Source of the DNA: Rhytidiadelphus loreus
Taxonomy: Eukaryota; Streptophyta; Bryopsida; Hypnales; Hylocomiaceae
DNA: 64,000 nucleotides
Assembly (NCBI GenBank): GCA_947034895.1
Contig: OX344764.1
Location: forward strand, 17,236,001 to 17,300,000
Reading direction: 5' to 3'
Position numbers and translations under genes: made by a program. Under the pieces are notes generated by a model. That model was not told the origin of the DNA. It searched no databases and saw only the letters and a program-made list of their open reading frames with translations. Positions 60,430 through 64,000 of this stretch are shown here, in pieces. Position 1 is the first letter of the stretch; each line of letters begins with the position of its first letter.

Positions 60430-62700
60430 ACAATCATGGTAAGGTGATGGAGAGATGCCACTCGGGCTTGCGAAAAATTCTTGAACATAAAAACTCATCA
60501 AGGCACTGTGTGTCTCTAAACTCCTGGTTGATAATCAACTTACCATCCTCACTACATCTTAAATAGGAGAGGATGTGGCTTCTATGGACATTTTGCGTGA
60601 ATTATGGGTGTAGCACTGGTAGGTGGAGGAAAAATCCATGACTGCATACTAGTTCACAGTGGATAACCCGTCGGAGCTAGCAAGCTAAAGGAAAAATTGG
60701 AACTTGAATGGTCGTTTGTTGTCCCAGATGGTGTCCATTGCTTGTTTTGCTTCGTGAGTCTTGAGATTCAACTTCGTTATGAGCCTAGAGGTTGATACCT
60801 ATTTTTGAAATTTTACATTGTACCCAGTGTGCGTGGTGTAGCCAAAAACTCATTTGGTTGTCCCATCTTGGATTTCCAAGCCCATTCACCTAGGTCGAAA
60901 TGGAGATCTTGCACAAAGCCCACCATCCAAACAAAACATGTATAGCTATGATTGGGGTTAATTAGGGTGTTGTGAAACTCGCCTTTGTTAATGAGAACTG
61001 TAGTTTGCCTTAATTCTTTGCCGGGGAGGTCGTAGGTCTCCTCTTCAATCTAGTACCTGTAAAATTGCAGACGTTGGTGATCAAAACATTTACCTATGTG
61101 GGGGCCGTACATCTGGTAAATTGGCATATTTGCTTGGTGAAGATATTCAACAACCCACGCAAATGATTTGGATGGTAGAGATTGATTCAAAGTCTAGGTG
61201 GTGAGGATAGCTTGGATGATCTCCATTTTCTTGATTGATGAGTAGCTATTGCCAATGGTGGAGCGTAGTGCTTTGTCACTTTTCCACTTGTATTGGGTTG
61301 AATTCCATATGTCTTAGAGTCAAGTTGGATACCTTTCCACATCCATGTATTGCCACATGTGTATAGGACGTCACTAAGCATTATGTTGTGATGATCATGT
61401 AGTTCCTTGTTCCAAAATATGAATTGTTTGCTTGTTGCTTTGAGACTCTTTAGCTGATGGAAAACAAGTCTCTATCTAATTTGGCACTACACTTTCCATG
61501 TTGCCCACCAAATGTCATGACCATTATTGTTAACCCTAGTAGCGGTTAGAATGAAATGAATGTTGGGTGACCATTTACCCCCACGTTTAGACCATAATGA
61601 TTTTAATGCGGTATCGTATTAGAGTTTTATATGGCATTAGTCCTTTGATCAACAATTTTATTAGTAAAACTTGAGTTTGCAAAGTAGAGTCAATTAGTTT
61701 GATTCCACCTTGGCTTTTGGATTGAATTAGAGAGTCCCATTCTACCTTGGCCCTACAACATCTTTCCCCATTTTCTCTTGACCAAATGTAATTCCTTATA
61801 AGGTTTTTGATTTTGGTTAGTGTGTCCAAGTGTGGTGACTAGCATAAAGCAAGATACCATATCAATGCTAGTAGGATTTAGTTGGCTACTAAGACTCTAC
61901 TTGCTAAAGAGAGTTTGGAGCCTTTGTTCTACGATGACTTAGAAGCCTACCGTGAAACCAAGGTATCTTGTAGCTTATCCTAGTTCTAGCCAATGCAATA
62001 GGGCTTCATTGCTCCATTCGAACAATTTGGGCGTGTTGTGAATCCAAATGGTATTGGATTTGTGCTAGTTAATCATGGATCTTGATGCTAAGACAAATAG
62101 GTCTAGGGCTTCCTTGGCTCTATTAATATTTTCTATTATACCTGCAAGGTACAAGTTGGTGTCATTTGCAAATTTTTGGTTGATTACGCTATCCCTTGAT
62201 TTTGGAAGTTTAAGGCCTTCTATCTTTTGACTCTCAAGAAGATAACCAAGGTTGTCCGCAATAAATAGGTAGAGGAATGGAGCTAGTGGTCAACCTTGTC
62301 TAATTGATCTATTGAGTGGAAAGAGAGGACTTTGGATTTTGTTAAAATTGATTGTACACCATGAGTCAACGTATAGAGCTCTAACCCATTTGATCCATTG
62401 TTGGTTGAAGCCTATGGTAGAAAGGGTTCCTTCAAGGAACTCCCATTCGACTCTATTATAAGCTTTCTCAAAGTTGAGGAAAAACATTATCATGGATTGG
62501 GAGGATTCCATTGCCCATTTCATGGATTCAAAAGCTAGAAAAACATTATCTATAATGCTTCTACCTTTAATGAAACCGTATTGGTTGGAGCAATTAAGGT
62601 ATCTAACAATAGTTGAAGTCTTCTAGCAAGAGTTTTAGCAATTATTTTGTATACTATTCCTAATAGAGTAATAAAACTCCTTTTTTATATATTATTGAAG
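60430..62700 (-). pseudogene. 5'-truncated, decayed LINE (non-LTR retrotransposon) reverse transcriptase
   Basis: On the minus strand, reverse-transcriptase blocks appear in the expected order. VYKIIAKTLARRLQ lies at about 62612-62655, then GFIKGRSIIDNVFLAF, then FLNFEKAYNRVEWEFLEG near 62430-62490, then RQG-stop-PLAPFLYLFIADN near 62250-62292, then FANDTNLYLAGI near 62150-62180, where the catalytic FADD reads FAND. In-frame stops follow (for example in ...MIN-stop-HKSN). The carboxy-terminal region is seen near 61587-61829 (NYIWSRENGER, VEWDSLIQSKSQGGIKLID). No endonuclease domain precedes 62700, so the copy is 5'-truncated, as is usual for LINEs. The left limit is approximate. Confidence 0.8.
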
Positions 62701-63136
62701 CAACCATTTAAGCTTGTCTAACTCATCATTGATCATAATAGATATTTCAAGCAACATGTCACTCATTCCTAGACATGAGGCGCATTTAAAATAGGGTAGC
62801 TTTTAGAGAAGACTACATTTTTAGTTATTACCTTTTTTTTCTTGCAATATAAAATTGATTTTTCAATCTGTACTCCTTTAAGAAAAAGAATTATGTGCAT
62901 TTCTCTATCACCATTGGCTATGAAACAATGTCAAATAGCTATGTTTTCAATGTTTTTTTGTATATATATCTTTGGAATTTGTAGATGTTGGAAGAGATGT
63001 AAATGTTAATTTCGGTTTGGAAATATTTGATGGATACATGCAATAATTAGGTGTCATGAATACTATCTTTTTTAATATTTTAATATTAAAAACTTAAAAA
63101 AATATATATACATGAGTTTCAAAACATTTCTTCATC
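62701..63136. other. AT-rich intergenic, nothing recognised
   Basis: No gene or clear repeat boundary. Confidence 0.35.
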
Positions 63137-63286
63137 TACTAGTAGAAAGATGGTCTTGGGGAACCAAACTACAATGTGAGAGTATGGTTTTTAAAGGCCT
63201 ATTTGGATGTAGCTTAGTGCCCAAATAGGCCTCTAGAACCATGTTCTTACACTATCCCCAAGACCACTTTAACTTTCTATTAGTGA
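63137..63286. mobile_element. 150-bp foldback MITE with CACTA-like ends
   Basis: The left end ACTAGTAGAAAGATGGTCTT and the right end (reverse complement CACTAATAGAAAGTTAAAGT) flank an inverted pair GGTCTTGGGG / CCCCAAGACC, with a further pair AAAGGCCTATTTGG / CCAAATAGGCCT inside. CACTA-NNAGAAA ends are typical of CACTA-superfamily elements. Confidence 0.6.
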
Positions 63287-63659
63287 TCACCTTCCCTCAA
63301 AGATGATCATACCTTTTGAATTAGTAGGAAAAAATTACCTAGGTAGGCAATGTGCAAAGCATTGTCATATACTTCTCATATAGAACTTATAGGCTTTCAC
63401 AAATTAAGGCTCTATGGTGTCACATCTTGTCAAGTGAAAAAGTGTGATGAAGGTATTTTTCTTGTCGTACAACTCACAATGGGGAGCTTCAATGTTATCT
63501 CTAATGACTTTTGTTTGATCATTGAAGAATTTGGAGAATTTGGGCATTGAAGTATCTCTCAGTTCATTGAATTTATGAAATGGTGTCTTTTCAATCCAAT
63601 TCCAACCCTTGAACCCTAATTGCACATTGTGTGCAATTAATATCGAGTTAGGATGTAAA

Positions 63660-64000
63660 CACTAGTAGAAAAAACAGTGACCAAATCAACAAAAAATCAA
63701 CACTAAAAATCAAGTGTTGATTTTTTTTGTTGATTTGGACAGCAACGGTAGCCCGCCACGTGGCAAAGTGTACTTAGCTAGGTTTGAACCTTGCACCTCA
63801 TGCTTGGGGTGCAAGGTTCAAACCATTGCACCATGTACTCACACACATGTGCAAATGTGGAGTACTTTCTTATTTATTTAGTTTATGTTTTTTTTTCAAT
63901 TCGGTATTCTTCAAAGTCAGCAGACTTTAGAGGTCATTTAGTAATAGAAAAAAAACTTTTTTCTTAAGACTTTCAAGTAAGAAAAGTTGATTAAACAAAG
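63660..64000. mobile_element. CACTA-like terminus running off the window
   Basis: CACTAGTAGAAAAAACAGTG at about 63660 looks like a CACTA-type terminus. It is followed by a hairpin (CCAAATCAACA...TGTTGATTTGG, 63682-63741) and a second stem (GGTTTGAACCTTGCACC with GGGTGCAAGGTTCAAACC, about 63781-63825). The other end is not in the window. Confidence 0.45.

Noticed and set aside
1..64000. CRISPR arrays, rRNA genes, tRNA genes, bacterial operons
   Set aside because: No evenly spaced direct repeats with unique spacers, no rRNA-like or cloverleaf sequence, and the genes have spliceosomal introns.

Overview
The window looks like nuclear DNA of a land plant. It is AT-rich and gene-poor, its genes have spliceosomal GT-AG introns of plant size, it carries telo-box elements (AAACCCTAA) upstream of a ribosome-biogenesis gene, and it encodes a plant-type C2H2 protein of the At1g75710 kind plus a plant PIF/Harbinger transposon. 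I cannot fix the lineage. Nothing looks bacterial, organellar or like an rRNA/tRNA locus. Nearly everything outside three genes is transposon debris, MITEs, hairpins and short tandem arrays.

Layout. 0-3.7 kb: MITEs, including a 960-bp TTAA-flanked element (384-1343). 3.8-6.2 kb: an unusual field of 34 copies of a degenerate 11-bp palindrome, GWC-N-AWT-N-GWC. 6.3-21 kb: MITEs, hairpins and minisatellites, no recognisable gene. 21.2-25.5 kb (minus): a complete 13-exon gene for ribosome biogenesis factor WDR12 (434 aa); I traced every splice junction in phase. Intron 6 holds a triplicated 207-bp repeat. 25.8-33.9 kb: a whole PIF/Harbinger element (8,099 bp, 23-bp TIRs, TTA duplications) that landed about 300 bp upstream of the WDR12 start codon. 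It carries a nonsense-riddled Myb/SANT-like ORF1 and a transposase gene broken by a 2,157-bp insertion with its own TIRs and a perfect 8-bp target duplication. That insertion contains a further TTAA-flanked element. 33.9-37.6 kb: minisatellite and MITEs. 37.7-40.5 kb (plus): an unrecognised two-exon gene (about 780 aa; coiled coil, then a long Ser/Pro/Gln/Cys-rich region). 42.2 kb: a long hairpin. 44.1-46.1 kb (minus): the C2H2 zinc-finger gene, two exons, 418 aa. 47-60 kb: repeats, including five perfect 65-bp tandem copies and a 1.5-kb GC-rich TIR element. 60.4-62.7 kb (minus): a decayed LINE. 62.7-64 kb: CACTA-like ends and hairpins.

The genes form no operon or shared pathway. WDR12 is a housekeeping nucleolar factor; the zinc-finger protein is probably nuclear; the 780-aa protein is an orphan. 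The most unusual signals are the palindrome field at 3.8-6.2 kb, the TTAA-flanked (piggyBac-like or Sola3-like) MITE family, the datable nested insertions, and the orphan 780-aa gene.
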